From positions 558,001 to 622,000 of the forward strand of contig NZ_JAMKQJ010000001.1 of the NCBI RefSeq assembly GCF_024643205.1: DNA of 64,000 nt, given 5' to 3'. The position numbers and the translations under genes are program-made. This DNA comes from Parapedobacter tibetensis (GTDB taxonomy: Bacteria; Bacteroidota; Bacteroidia; Sphingobacteriales; Sphingobacteriaceae). This document shows positions 52,814-62,020 of this stretch, one piece after another. How positions within the stretch are numbered: position 1 is the first letter of the stretch; every line of letters begins with the position of its first letter. The notes under the pieces were generated by a model, which was given only the letters and a program-made list of their open reading frames with translations, ran no database searches and was not told where the DNA came from.

Positions 52814-53476
52814 ATGAAACCTATACTCACCTTTATAGCCCTGCTATGCGCATGTGCCTTACACCTATCCGCCCAAAATTTATTTCCAACCACCAAAAAT
52901 ACCTATGTAACGATAGACGGTGGCGGGATCAAACTAATCAGCCCGGTTACGACGGGAGGATGGGCAAGGGGCATAAGTTTTTATACCAACCAGCAACCCA
53001 GCGTACGGGCTATGGAAATGGGTATGTTCGGATCCGCTGAAGAAGTCCTGCGTTTTTACATGGCCTATGGGCAGAGCCCATGGAATTCAAAACTTGGTAT
53101 TCACATTCTGCCAAATGGCAATATCGGCATCGGCACCATTGACCCGCGAGCGAAGCTGGCTGTTGATGGCAACATCCTGGCCAAGGAAGTAAAGGTGAAG
53201 ACGGATATCACCGTGCCGGACTACGTGTTCGAACCGGACTACGAGCTACCAACGCTACAGTATATCGAGGCCTATGTGAAAGAGCACAAACACCTGCCGG
53301 AAATCCCCTCCGCGGCAGAGATCCAGCGTGACGGCCTCGACTTGGCTGAGATGAACCTGCTGCTGCTGAAGAAGGTGGAGGAAATAACACTGGTTTTGAT
53401 CGAGAAGGAGAAGGCAGAAAAACTTCAAAATGTCCGCATCGAACGCTTGGAAAAGCAACTGCAAAACAAACATTGA
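52814..53476 (+). CDS. Fibre-like secreted protein of the Rhs locus, copy 1
   Basis: Exported 220-residue protein (signal 'MKPILTFIALLCACALHLSA'). The C-terminal two thirds is the well-known Sphingobacterial fibre segment: 'GNIGIGTIDPRAKLAVDGNI', 'LAKEVKVKTDITVPDYVFEP', 'YIEAYVKEHKHLPEIPSAAE' and 'GLDLAEMNLLLLKKVEEITL', ending in a coiled coil ('NVRIERLEKQLQNKH'). Such genes commonly precede Rhs/YD-repeat genes; by analogy with phage tail-fibre chaperone regions they may form a trimeric stalk. Role in toxin display is inference. Followed by its paralogue 46 bases downstream. Confidence 0.75.
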   Translation: MKPILTFIALLCACALHLSAQNLFPTTKNTYVTIDGGGIKLISPVTTGGWARGISFYTNQQPSVRAMEMGMFGSAEEVLRFYMAYGQSPWNSKLGIHILPNGNIGIGTIDPRAKLAVDGNILAKEVKVKTDITVPDYVFEPDYELPTLQYIEAYVKEHKHLPEIPSAAEIQRDGLDLAEMNLLLLKKVEEITLVLIEKEKAEKLQNVRIERLEKQLQNKH

Positions 53477-53522
53477 CCGAACCCTACAACAATAACCATA
53501 TAAACAACTTATTCGTTTTGAT

Positions 53523-54149
53523 ATGAGGACTTTCAAGAATGTAAATGAAACGGTAAAGAAAATGCTGGCCACAGGCCTCATTTGTCTGGGCATTTGCTCG
53601 CTTAATGCCCAGACATACACAGGTCTATTCCGTACCATAAGTGGTAACACCACTTACCACCAGTTCAACAGGAACGGGGCTGGCGCGGCGGTATATGTTA
53701 ACCAAGAGGACACCACCAATCCGATATTTCGACTATCCAGCGGAACTGCGCAAGCCAATGTAAATGTTCGGTTTACGGTGGAGAATAATGGAAACGTAGG
53801 CATCGGCACCATCACCCCACAGGCCAAACTGGCCGTCAACGGCAACATCCTGGCCAAGGAGGTAAAGGTAAAGACGGATATCAGCGTACCGGACTATGTG
53901 TTCGAGCCGGATTATAAGCTTCCCTCATTATCAGAGGTGGAAGCCTATGTGAAAGAGCACAAGCACTTACCGGGGATCTCTTCGGCAAAGGACATTCAAC
54001 GTGATGGCCTTGACCTTGCCGAGATGAACCTGCTGCTGTTGAAGAAGATTGAGGAGATGACATTGATGATGATCGAGAAAGCAAAGACAGATAGAGCGGG
54101 TTACCGGTCGATTGGAAAAATTGGAGAACGCGGACAAAAACACGGATGA
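53523..54149 (+). CDS. Fibre-like secreted protein, copy 2, with a 3' frameshift
   Basis: A 208-residue paralogue of the preceding gene with the same blocks ('GNVGIGTITPQAKLAVNGNI', 'VEAYVKEHKHLPGISSAKDI', 'MNLLLLKKIEEMTLMMIEKA'). From about 54080 the frame leaves the family sequence: reading one base later gives 'KQRQIERVTGRLEKLENADK', the expected coiled coil, ending in TGA at 54154-54156. A single extra A in the AAA at about 54075 explains it. With the corrected frame the stop overlaps the ATG of the next gene (54153) by the usual ATGA. Either a recent mutation, a switchable homopolymer or a sequencing error. Confidence 0.75.
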   Translation: MRTFKNVNETVKKMLATGLICLGICSLNAQTYTGLFRTISGNTTYHQFNRNGAGAAVYVNQEDTTNPIFRLSSGTAQANVNVRFTVENNGNVGIGTITPQAKLAVNGNILAKEVKVKTDISVPDYVFEPDYKLPSLSEVEAYVKEHKHLPGISSAKDIQRDGLDLAEMNLLLLKKIEEMTLMMIEKAKTDRAGYRSIGKIGERGQKHG

Positions 54150-54152
54150 CCA

Positions 54153-57100
54153 ATGATAAAGGTGATTACCATGGCAATGAAAATTAAAAACACACATTTC
54201 CCGGTTTTGGGTATAGGGAAGGACAGGAAAATCCGATGTATTTGGCTGGCTGTAGGCTTCTTGGCAATAAATTTACTTTCAAATGTCCAAGCCCAAGTAA
54301 CCCCACCAGTGTTACCGAACAATGTGCCCCCATCACCTACGGCGGCCGGGCTAGGACAATATGGAGAAATCGAAGTCGGCCATTATAGCGGGTTACCAAA
54401 CGTGGGCATCCCGCTTTATGCGTATTCGCAAGGTGGATATGACTTTAATATTGGCCTCAGTTACCAGAATGCGGGTTTAAGGTATCTTGACGAGGCGTCA
54501 TTGGTTGGGCTGGGATGGAGTTTGGGTAGTTCAGGTGTCATTACCCGTTCGATAAAAGGCGTGGAAGATCTAATGCCCAGTAAGGGTTTCAGTAGGATCC
54601 CGACGAGCCAGATGGATCCGACTAATGCCGATGCCGAACCCGATATATTTTATTTCAATGTAAATGGTAAGGTAGGTAAATTTTTACTCCCCTATGCCCC
54701 GGGCACAAGGATTTATGCGAAGCTGATCAATCAACAGGAAGATATCCAGATTTACCTTGACTGGAACAACAATTTTACAATGACCACGCCCGATGGGATA
54801 ATCTATCGCTTTGAAAAGAAAGAAATGTCCCATGTAACCACTTCTTCCAATAGTTCCGCCGATCGGATTACGTCGTGGTTTTTATCCAACATCCAACTCA
54901 CGAATGGTGAGCTCATAAATTTCGTGTACAAGGCAAATCCTGTCAGACTCATCAGCAGCACCCTCCAGACTTACAGGATCAACGTCATCAACGTTCAGGC
55001 ATTGGGCGGAAGCACGGCGGTGTCCACCTGTGTGAATAATCACATCAATGACTTATGGATAAACCAAACAGTAGGATCCGGGACAGCTTCACAAACCGAC
55101 GAGGTGCTCCTAGATCGTATCGAAGCGAAGAACGGGAAAATTGAATTCGGCTACTCCGCTCGCAACGACATCGGGGCAACCGGGGGTACGCCCAGTAAAC
55201 TGCAATCGATGACAGTAAGGGACGGGGAGAATGCGATATTGAGGCAATTCACTTTCGGTTATGGTTACTTTACATCCGGAAATTCAAACACCGTTGTCGG
55301 CAATCGATTAAAACTTATCAGTATAACCGAAACCGGCAACGGTGTCAATAACCAATCGAAGGTTCACTCATTCGGTTATTACGAAGGTACGATCCCCAAT
55401 AAAACGCACCTTACCGGCAAATATTTCGGGTTTTACGACAGCAACCCAACCGTGGCGCTATTGAGAAAGATCACCTATCCCACGAAGGGGTATACCGAGT
55501 TCACCTACGGGAACCATGATTATTCCGTGACGCCGGGTAACGTGCCGGGTATCCCTTTCAAGGACCTGGGTGTGCGGATCGATCAATTGGCTAATTTTGA
55601 CGTAAACGGAGATACCCTCCTCAACCGGCAGTTCCAGTATAAACGGCAGGACGCAAACGGTGCGCTGGTCCCAAGCGGGAAACTTATTTCCTATGCAACG
55701 AATTACTACGAGCCTCCCAAGGAAATGGTAACGCGGTACTGTCATAATCCGCAGACAAATATAAACGAGGCTATACCATTCAACGTATCCAGGCAGATTA
55801 ACTATTCCAGCAGTATTGTTCCGTTAGGTGGCTCGTCAACCGTGGTGGGTTATGACCAGGTAACGGTCATTGACCGGACTGCCAGCGGGGACAACGGAAA
55901 AACGGACTACCATTTCATCAACAACCCGGACGGCTACAACGCCATCGTACCGGGGCTCCAGGGTACCCATAATTATAAGAACGGTACACTCCTTATGCAA
56001 CGGGAGTACCGTTTGGATGTTTCGTCAAGTGAATTCAAGCTGTTACGTGAATCGAAATACCAGTACCAGTATGTGGGGAACACGCAGTACCTTGCCAAGG
56101 TTTACGTGCCACGCGTCGGGATCTTCGGTTATGGCATAAGTAGCTTTAAATCCAGACCAGAAGAAGTTATAGAGACGCTGCATGAGAGCACCTCAAACAT
56201 ACTTGAAACCAAGCGTACATTCACTTACAATTCCAACTACCTGCAACCTGAAATCATGGAAACCGTAAGTAGCGCGGGCAAGGCAGAACGCCTGAGCAAG
56301 CGATATCCGTATCATTTCAGCTCGATTTTCCCATATAATGAAATGGTCTCCCATAATATCGTTACGCCTGTTGTCGAGGAGATACATAGTCTGTACCCTA
56401 CTGTTTTATACACAACATCAAACATATATAAACGTGTTGGTACGGCATCGCAGCCGGTTTTTGTACTGGATTCGGTAAAAACGAAGAAAGGTGGTGAGGG
56501 CTTTGAAGAGAGAATGGTGCTTCCAAATTATACAGAAAAAGGCAAACTGCTGCATGCTTCAATGATTGATGGCCCACCAAAAGCATTGCAATGGGATCAA
56601 AGTGAGGAATACGTTGTCGCTGAACTTACAAATGCCAATAACAGGGCTGACACGTATCGTCCTCGGGGATACCAGGGTAATTTAACAGTGCCGATAATCG
56701 AGTATTCAAGTAATACAGTGACAGTTTATACACGTGCCACAGGAGACATTACGGTGCAATTGGTGTCTACATCATCCCTTCCAACAGGTACTTCGCTGAC
56801 GCTGAACTATTCAATTACAGGCCCGGTTTCTAAAAGTGGGCAAATATGTGCGAGTAACACACCAAGTCATCCGTGTTATAACACGAGTAATAATGTACAT
56901 ATTCTTAGCGGAGCGCCGCCGGGCGTGTATACTATTACTATAACCTCGGCCTCGACTATTTACGGAAGCGTTGCGGCAATACGTTATACTTATATTGGTG
57001 GGGATTTCCTGCTGCCGGAGCTGAAGGACTTTTTCTATGAGGGCTTTGAGGAGGTTTCCGGCGCAGCTACCACAACGCCTTACGCGGGCAAACGCTATCG

Positions 57101-57440
57101 CTCCGGTACCTATACGGTACCTTTTACCAAGCCGGACGGAAGGGAATATACGGTGGAGTATCGCTATCTCCAGAACGGCAAATGGATTTTCCAGAAGAAG
57201 GTGTATCAGAATAACATGGTGCTGAACGAAGGGACGGCGATCGACGAGGTGAGGGTATACCCCGCCGGTGCAGGCATGACCACGCATACCTACGACCCGA
57301 TGAAAGGAATGACCAGCAAGACGGATGGAGCAGGTACCACGGTATTTTACGAATACGATGCATTCCAGCGTCTTTGGCGGATCCGGGATGACGAGGGAAA
57401 CACCCTGGAGGAGTATAAATACAATTACCGGATGAATTAA
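54153..57440 (+). CDS. SpvB/YD-repeat secreted protein (first Rhs-locus component)
   Basis: Large exported protein of 1095 residues, signal peptide within the first 50 ('WLAVGFLAINLLSNVQAQ'). The N-terminal region is like the SpvB/Rhs shell start ('LGQYGEIEVGHYSGLPNVGI', 'SLVGLGWSLGSSGVITRSIK'), the middle is a long beta-rich shell, and the end has YD repeats ('GAGTTVFYEYDAFQRLWRIR', 'DDEGNTLEEYKYNYRMN'). In Bacteroidota this gene regularly precedes a DUF6443-Rhs protein. The two together probably build the cocoon that encloses the toxin tip. Linked to its neighbours by overlap (upstream) and 12 bases (downstream). Confidence 0.82.
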   Translation: MIKVITMAMKIKNTHFPVLGIGKDRKIRCIWLAVGFLAINLLSNVQAQVTPPVLPNNVPPSPTAAGLGQYGEIEVGHYSGLPNVGIPLYAYSQGGYDFNIGLSYQNAGLRYLDEASLVGLGWSLGSSGVITRSIKGVEDLMPSKGFSRIPTSQMDPTNADAEPDIFYFNVNGKVGKFLLPYAPGTRIYAKLINQQEDIQIYLDWNNNFTMTTPDGIIYRFEKKEMSHVTTSSNSSADRITSWFLSNIQLTNGELINFVYKANPVRLISSTLQTYRINVINVQALGGSTAVSTCVNNHINDLWINQTVGSGTASQTDEVLLDRIEAKNGKIEFGYSARNDIGATGGTPSKLQSMTVRDGENAILRQFTFGYGYFTSGNSNTVVGNRLKLISITETGNGVNNQSKVHSFGYYEGTIPNKTHLTGKYFGFYDSNPTVALLRKITYPTKGYTEFTYGNHDYSVTPGNVPGIPFKDLGVRIDQLANFDVNGDTLLNRQFQYKRQDANGALVPSGKLISYATNYYEPPKEMVTRYCHNPQTNINEAIPFNVSRQINYSSSIVPLGGSSTVVGYDQVTVIDRTASGDNGKTDYHFINNPDGYNAIVPGLQGTHNYKNGTLLMQREYRLDVSSSEFKLLRESKYQYQYVGNTQYLAKVYVPRVGIFGYGISSFKSRPEEVIETLHESTSNILETKRTFTYNSNYLQPEIMETVSSAGKAERLSKRYPYHFSSIFPYNEMVSHNIVTPVVEEIHSLYPTVLYTTSNIYKRVGTASQPVFVLDSVKTKKGGEGFEERMVLPNYTEKGKLLHASMIDGPPKALQWDQSEEYVVAELTNANNRADTYRPRGYQGNLTVPIIEYSSNTVTVYTRATGDITVQLVSTSSLPTGTSLTLNYSITGPVSKSGQICASNTPSHPCYNTSNNVHILSGAPPGVYTITITSASTIYGSVAAIRYTYIGGDFLLPELKDFFYEGFEEVSGAATTTPYAGKRYRSGTYTVPFTKPDGREYTVEYRYLQNGKWIFQKKVYQNNMVLNEGTAIDEVRVYPAGAGMTTHTYDPMKGMTSKTDGAGTTVFYEYDAFQRLWRIRDDEGNTLEEYKYNYRMN

Positions 57441-57452
57441 GCGGAACGAGCC

Positions 57453-60400
57453 ATGAAGAAAAGAACAAACGAATATAGTGCCCAATGGGCATTCTTTACA
57501 CTGGCCATGGTGCTGGTCTTTCCGCTGGCGTCATGGGGGCAGGTAAACCCAACCTATAGCAGCTATGGTGGGCAGCAGGAACTATACGGCACGCAGAGCG
57601 TGCGGTTACTCCCGGGTTTCCACGCCACCGCGGGCAGCACGCTTCGGGTCTTCATCACGGACGATGCGGAACTTGGCACAGGGGGGACCAGCACGCAAAA
57701 CTATGTGCAGAAAACGATGTTCCTGCGTCCCGGCATCCAGACACCATTGTTGACCGGCGACGCGATGCGTGACATCACCTATTACGACGGGCTCGGCCGG
57801 GCACTTCAGGAAGTACGGGTAAAGGCCGCTCCCAATTACCATGATGTGGTGGTGCCCATCGCGCATGATGCTTACGGTCGGCAAGCCTACCAATACCTTC
57901 CATACGCAACCCCCACCGGGGCGGGCGGTGCGTTCAAGGCCAATGCCGTTACGGCCCAGGCCTCCTATTACAGCGGCACTCCCCCCACCGGGCAAACCGC
58001 CAATTCCTTTGCGTACGGCCAAACAGTGTTTGAGCCATCCCCACTCAATAGGGTCCAAGAACAGGGCTTCCCCGGGCAGGTGTGGCAACCGGGATCCCGC
58101 GGTGCCAGCGGTGGCCGTACCGTGATGACCGTATACACCACGAACAATACCACCGGGTTTGATTCCCCGGCATCGACACGCCGGGTGGTACGGTATGCCG
58201 TGGGTTCGGGCGGTGAGCTGACCGTCAGCAGCGTTTACCCGGCCAATTCCCTCCACGTAGCCATCACGCGGAACGAAAACTGGGGAGGTGCGACAAGCGG
58301 TATCAACAGCAGGTTGAATACGTTTGAAGAGTATGCCGATAAGTCCGGAAGGGTGGTATTGACACGGACATTCAACCTGGTTAACACCAACGACCTTGAA
58401 ATACTCAGCACCTACTATGTGTATGACGACCTGGGCAACCTGGCCTATGTCCTTCCCCCGGGCAGGGATGCGGATTTCAACCCCGACGCAGGGAGCCTAC
58501 CGGTGCAGGCCAAGCTGGACCAATACGCATACCAGTACAGATACGACGAGCGTAACCGCGTGGTCGAAAGGAAGATCCCCGGTAAGGGCAAGGAGTTTAT
58601 CGTGTACAACAGGCTTGACCAGGTGGTGGCTACCCAGAACGCCGAGCAGCGCAAGAAGTCACCGCAGGAGTGGTCCGTCACCAAATACGACGGACGGGGA
58701 AGGGCGGTGCTCACCGGCCTTTGGAGCCATTCGGGCAGTTCGGCAAATACCGACTACCGGCTCGCCGTGCGCGACTCCGCCTATGCGGGCGGGCAATGGG
58801 AAAACCGGATCGGCACGGGTATCGGCTATTCCCACTCGGCATGGCCCCGGGGGGCGATAGGCACCATGCTGACGCTCCACTATTACGACGATTACTCGGT
58901 GCCCGGCTTCCCCGCGGCATACGATAAGCAAAGCGAGCATAGCAAGAAGATAAACGGACTGCCCACGGTGAGCCGTACCAAGGTGCTGGGGAACGGCACC
59001 GGCACCACCAACATGCTATGGAGTGCCGTGTATTACGACGACCAAGGCCGCGAGGTGCGCTCGATAAGCCAGCATTACCAAGGCGGGGTGATCGGTACGG
59101 CCAAAATCGATGACATCACCAACGAATACAGTTTTACGGGCCAGTTGCTGAAAAGCACGCGCAAACACCATATTGCAAGCACCTCCTCCACGGCGGCGAC
59201 GGTGGTCACGGAACATACCTATGACCATAGGGAGCGGCTGAGGGAAACACGGAAGTCGGTAAACGGTGCCGTGCCCACGGTGATATCGCGCAATACGTAC
59301 AATGAAGTGGGGCAACTGGCCACCAAGGAATTGCACCGTAATCCCAACGGCAGCTATGCCCAGACGGTAAACTACAAATATAATCCACGCGGATGGCTCG
59401 CTTCCACCGAATCGGAACTGTTCAAGCAGTACCTGAAATACCAGGACGGTCCCGTACCGCAGTACAACGGCAACATCAGCCGGCAGGAATGGCAGCACGC
59501 AGGGACTGCGACCCAGCATTACAATTATACCTATGACCGGGTGGGTCGTCTGCTGAGCGGCATAACGGGCTCCGGTAAGGATGAGCGTGACATCCGTTAC
59601 GACCGGATGGGCAACATCACACAGTTGAAGCGCGATGCGGGTGGCACCTTGCTCTCCTTTAGCTATGGCACCTCGGGAAACCAGCTCCAGACCATCACCA
59701 ATGGCCTGAAGACCTATACCTATGACCTCAATGGCAACATGACCCTTGACGGCCGGCAGGATCGCTCCATTGGATATAACCACCACCTGAACCTGCCGGT
59801 CTCGGTAACGGGCGTGGGCAACTATGTCTACGACGCCGCGGGCCGGAAACTCCGCTCCACGCTTAGCGGCATCACCACGGATTATATCGACGGCGTCGAG
59901 TGGCAGGGTACCGCGCTGAACGTCATCCATATGGAGGAGGGACGCATCCTTCCCGACGGATCGGGAAGTGGTTACCAGTACGTGCTGCGGGACCACCTGG
60001 GAAACAACCGCGTCGTATTCAACCCGGGCAGCCCGACGGTACAGAAAACGGACTATTACCCATTCGGATCGCACTACCAATCAGGCACCATATTTTCGCC
60101 GAAAGATCGGTATCTTTACAACGGCAAGGAACTCCAGGACGTAACGGGGTATATCGACTACGGCGCAAGGTTCTATGACCCGTTCATTGGCAGGTGGGGA
60201 AGCGTGGATCTGTTGGCTGACTCTATGCGGAGGCACTCGCCGTACAACTATGCGTTCAATAACCCGATCCGGTTCATTGACCCGGATGGGATGCGGCCTG
60301 ATGATCCCCCTGGCTCCAAAGGTGAGCCCAGCTTTTTGGAAAGATTTTTTACGATCATACTCTATGGCATGAATCAAGCTGGAGCGGTTGTTAATGAATC

Positions 60401-60968
60401 TAAAGGATTGCCCAGTGATAATTTTGAAAGCAATCTCCAAGCTTTTGGTAAAAGTTTCAGGGATTATACATTAATTTTACAAGGGCAGAATGAACTAATA
60501 AAACCAAGAGTAAATTCATCAAACACTTTCAATCAGATTGACGATATAAGCTATGTTTCAAGCAACCGCTTGACACGAAGCGGTGTTTACGATGGTGTCC
60601 GTGCAGCTTCAAAATTTTTGCAGGGACAAGGGGTACCGAGGGCATTCAGAAAACAAATCTTGCAAAGCTATGAAATTGAAACGATATCTCTACAAACAGC
60701 AGGTAATGCGACATTTGGCCTGAGATTCTATGGAGGTGCTGCAAATCAAAGTGGGAGATATTTATTTCCAACATTCACCAACTATACTAACAGAAACGGA
60801 TTGGCTCTCCCACCGAACTGGAATAGCATGACTGGAGTTTCACAGTTTCAAGTTATGCCTGGAAGCAGATATATTTCTGGACGTACAGCTGCTCAAGGAG
60901 GTATATATAGTGGTGGAAATTATCAAATGTATATTAATGATTTAAGAAATTTGAAAAAAATTCAATAG
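57453..60968 (+). CDS. DUF6443-Rhs polymorphic toxin with variable C-terminal domain
   Basis: Exported 1171-residue protein. After the signal peptide come a DUF6443 region ('YVQKTMFLRPGIQTPLLTGD', 'DITYYDGLGRALQEVRVKAA'), many YD/Rhs repeats (for example 'YNHHLNLPVSVTGVGNYVYD') and the Rhs core end ('YLYNGKELQDVTGYIDYGAR', 'FYDPFIGRWGSVDLLADSMR', 'YAFNNPIRFIDPDGM') at about residue 943. The remaining 225 residues are the toxin tip, with a sharp fall in GC. It contains 'FGLRFYGGAANQSGRYLFPT', 'NGLALPPNWN' and 'ISGRTAAQGG', reminiscent of TNT/ADP-ribosyltransferase-fold toxins (GRYL, LPP and Q-GG spacing), but this is not certain. Confidence 0.88.
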   Translation: MKKRTNEYSAQWAFFTLAMVLVFPLASWGQVNPTYSSYGGQQELYGTQSVRLLPGFHATAGSTLRVFITDDAELGTGGTSTQNYVQKTMFLRPGIQTPLLTGDAMRDITYYDGLGRALQEVRVKAAPNYHDVVVPIAHDAYGRQAYQYLPYATPTGAGGAFKANAVTAQASYYSGTPPTGQTANSFAYGQTVFEPSPLNRVQEQGFPGQVWQPGSRGASGGRTVMTVYTTNNTTGFDSPASTRRVVRYAVGSGGELTVSSVYPANSLHVAITRNENWGGATSGINSRLNTFEEYADKSGRVVLTRTFNLVNTNDLEILSTYYVYDDLGNLAYVLPPGRDADFNPDAGSLPVQAKLDQYAYQYRYDERNRVVERKIPGKGKEFIVYNRLDQVVATQNAEQRKKSPQEWSVTKYDGRGRAVLTGLWSHSGSSANTDYRLAVRDSAYAGGQWENRIGTGIGYSHSAWPRGAIGTMLTLHYYDDYSVPGFPAAYDKQSEHSKKINGLPTVSRTKVLGNGTGTTNMLWSAVYYDDQGREVRSISQHYQGGVIGTAKIDDITNEYSFTGQLLKSTRKHHIASTSSTAATVVTEHTYDHRERLRETRKSVNGAVPTVISRNTYNEVGQLATKELHRNPNGSYAQTVNYKYNPRGWLASTESELFKQYLKYQDGPVPQYNGNISRQEWQHAGTATQHYNYTYDRVGRLLSGITGSGKDERDIRYDRMGNITQLKRDAGGTLLSFSYGTSGNQLQTITNGLKTYTYDLNGNMTLDGRQDRSIGYNHHLNLPVSVTGVGNYVYDAAGRKLRSTLSGITTDYIDGVEWQGTALNVIHMEEGRILPDGSGSGYQYVLRDHLGNNRVVFNPGSPTVQKTDYYPFGSHYQSGTIFSPKDRYLYNGKELQDVTGYIDYGARFYDPFIGRWGSVDLLADSMRRHSPYNYAFNNPIRFIDPDGMRPDDPPGSKGEPSFLERFFTIILYGMNQAGAVVNESKGLPSDNFESNLQAFGKSFRDYTLILQGQNELIKPRVNSSNTFNQIDDISYVSSNRLTRSGVYDGVRAASKFLQGQGVPRAFRKQILQSYEIETISLQTAGNATFGLRFYGGAANQSGRYLFPTFTNYTNRNGLALPPNWNSMTGVSQFQVMPGSRYISGRTAAQGGIYSGGNYQMYINDLRNLKKIQ

Positions 60969-60973
60969 GAATA

Positions 60974-61219
60974 ATGAACGAAGAGGAATTCGAAGCAAAG
61001 AAAAAAGAATTAATCAGCATAGTTGCTGCTTCAATACACCAAAATAATATATCTGGAGAAAGAGAAGCATCTTTAATTAGGCTCTTAGAGATACTCTATC
61101 AATATTCGTTTGAAAATAGATTTCAAGTAAAAGGGCTTTTGTCTCACACGATTGTTGATAGTTTGAACTTGGAATATTCTTTAGGAGAAAAGATTATTAA
61201 GTTTGATCATGATATATAA
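60974..61219 (+). CDS. Probable immunity protein for the Rhs toxin
   Basis: Small acidic protein of 81 residues starting 5 bases after the toxin stop codon. Sequence is helical ('MNEEEFEAKKKELISIVAAS', 'SLIRLLEILYQYSFENRF'), cytosolic (no signal) and from strongly AT-rich DNA like the toxin tip, the pattern of toxin-immunity pairs. I recognise no family. The role rests on position, size and shared composition. The 21-bp array B begins 34 bases after its stop. Confidence 0.6.
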   Translation: MNEEEFEAKKKELISIVAASIHQNNISGEREASLIRLLEILYQYSFENRFQVKGLLSHTIVDSLNLEYSLGEKIIKFDHDI

Positions 61220-61253
61220 TTGGACCGCCTAGAACTTGGAAATACTCAGCTAC

Positions 61254-61736
61254 CGTTTGGAAAAGGCTTGAAATGATACGGTTCTGGTGCTTCGGCATAC
61301 GCCAGCGGGTTATTTCCGTACGGAAATGCGCCATTTCCGTATGGTTTCAGGTTGTAACTGTATGGTGAAGGCGCTGCGACGTTTGGCTATATACCTTCGG
61401 CATACGGTTTTGGGCCGTTTCCGTATGCCGATATCCCGGAACCGTTTTATTCCGGTGTCCCGGCATACGGCAATTCCTTCCCGGCGTATGGTTACCGTAT
61501 ATTTCCATACGCCTCCGGCGTGGAATGGGATGGTTATGGCATCCCGGCATACGGTTTTACGTCCGCGGCGTTTGGTTATTCCTCATTTCCGTACGCCTCT
61601 GGCCCAAAACCGTTTTATTCTACTTTACCACCGTACGGTTAGCCCCATTTTCCGTACGGTTTGGCGCTATAGACAAACGGTTCCAACCCATTTCCAAACG
61701 CCACAGCCCTTAAGACAAACGATTCCAATGCGTCAT
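61254..61736. repeat. Array B: 23 imperfect units with an exact 21-bp period
   Basis: Cut every 21 bases from 61254 the sequence gives 23 aligned units without any gap; 61233 may be a degenerate extra. Each begins with CGTACGG, CATACGG, CGTATGG, CGTTTGG or CAAACGG, then 14 variable bases often ending TTTC or CCGG. By hand count position 1 is C in 20 of 23, position 3 is T in 19 and position 6 is G in 21. On the minus strand units read as heptads ending PYG or PYA (NGAFPYG, YNLKPYG), but at least seven stops break that frame. A plus-strand frame is open over 61287-61775 with R/H-T-rich heptads. Lies right after the toxin/immunity genes. Confidence 0.85.
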
Positions 61737-61831
61737 TTGGCCATTGGGCAATCACATTTTGAGAATTATTCTTGACCTATGTTCAAAGCGACGGGCGCCC
61801 ACCAGACGTCTAGAATATGTATAGGAAACAG

Positions 61832-61875
61832 GTAGGCGTAAAGTACGGGATAAGTAGGTGTAGAGTACGGGCAAA
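61832..61875. repeat. 22-bp tandem duplication (GTAGGNGTANAGTACGGG)
   Basis: GTAGGCGTAAAGTACGGG plus ATAA is followed directly by GTAGGTGTAGAGTACGGG plus CAAA and then GTACC. Two units of 22 bp. Lies between array B and the truncated sensor gene in the 844-bp gene-free stretch 61220-62063, whose remaining part shows only the promoter at 62021. Confidence 0.65.
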
Positions 61876-62020
61876 GTACCCTAGCCAGTACTTACCTGGT
61901 GCTTTGGACAAGCTTTTTATACGCTTATGAATATGTCGATCATTGATTGGGGCATTCCAATGGAAGAGTTGGAGGAGGCAATATTAAGACATACTTACCC
62001 CAGCAAACACAAAATATCCA

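Noticed and set aside
59016..60080. A 354-codon minus-strand frame opposite the Rhs gene
   Set aside because: It lies wholly antisense to clear Rhs repeats; long antisense frames are common in such GC-rich repetitive coding DNA.
61254..61736. CRISPR array
   Set aside because: The constant part is about 7 bases and the variable part 14, units are not near-identical repeats, and there are no cas genes in the window.
61287..61775. A 162-codon plus-strand open frame across array B as a real gene
   Set aside because: It begins with GTG without promoter or ribosome site, has an R/H/T-rich composition dictated by the 21-bp period, and is one of several overlapping open frames; I treat it as a by-product of the repeat.
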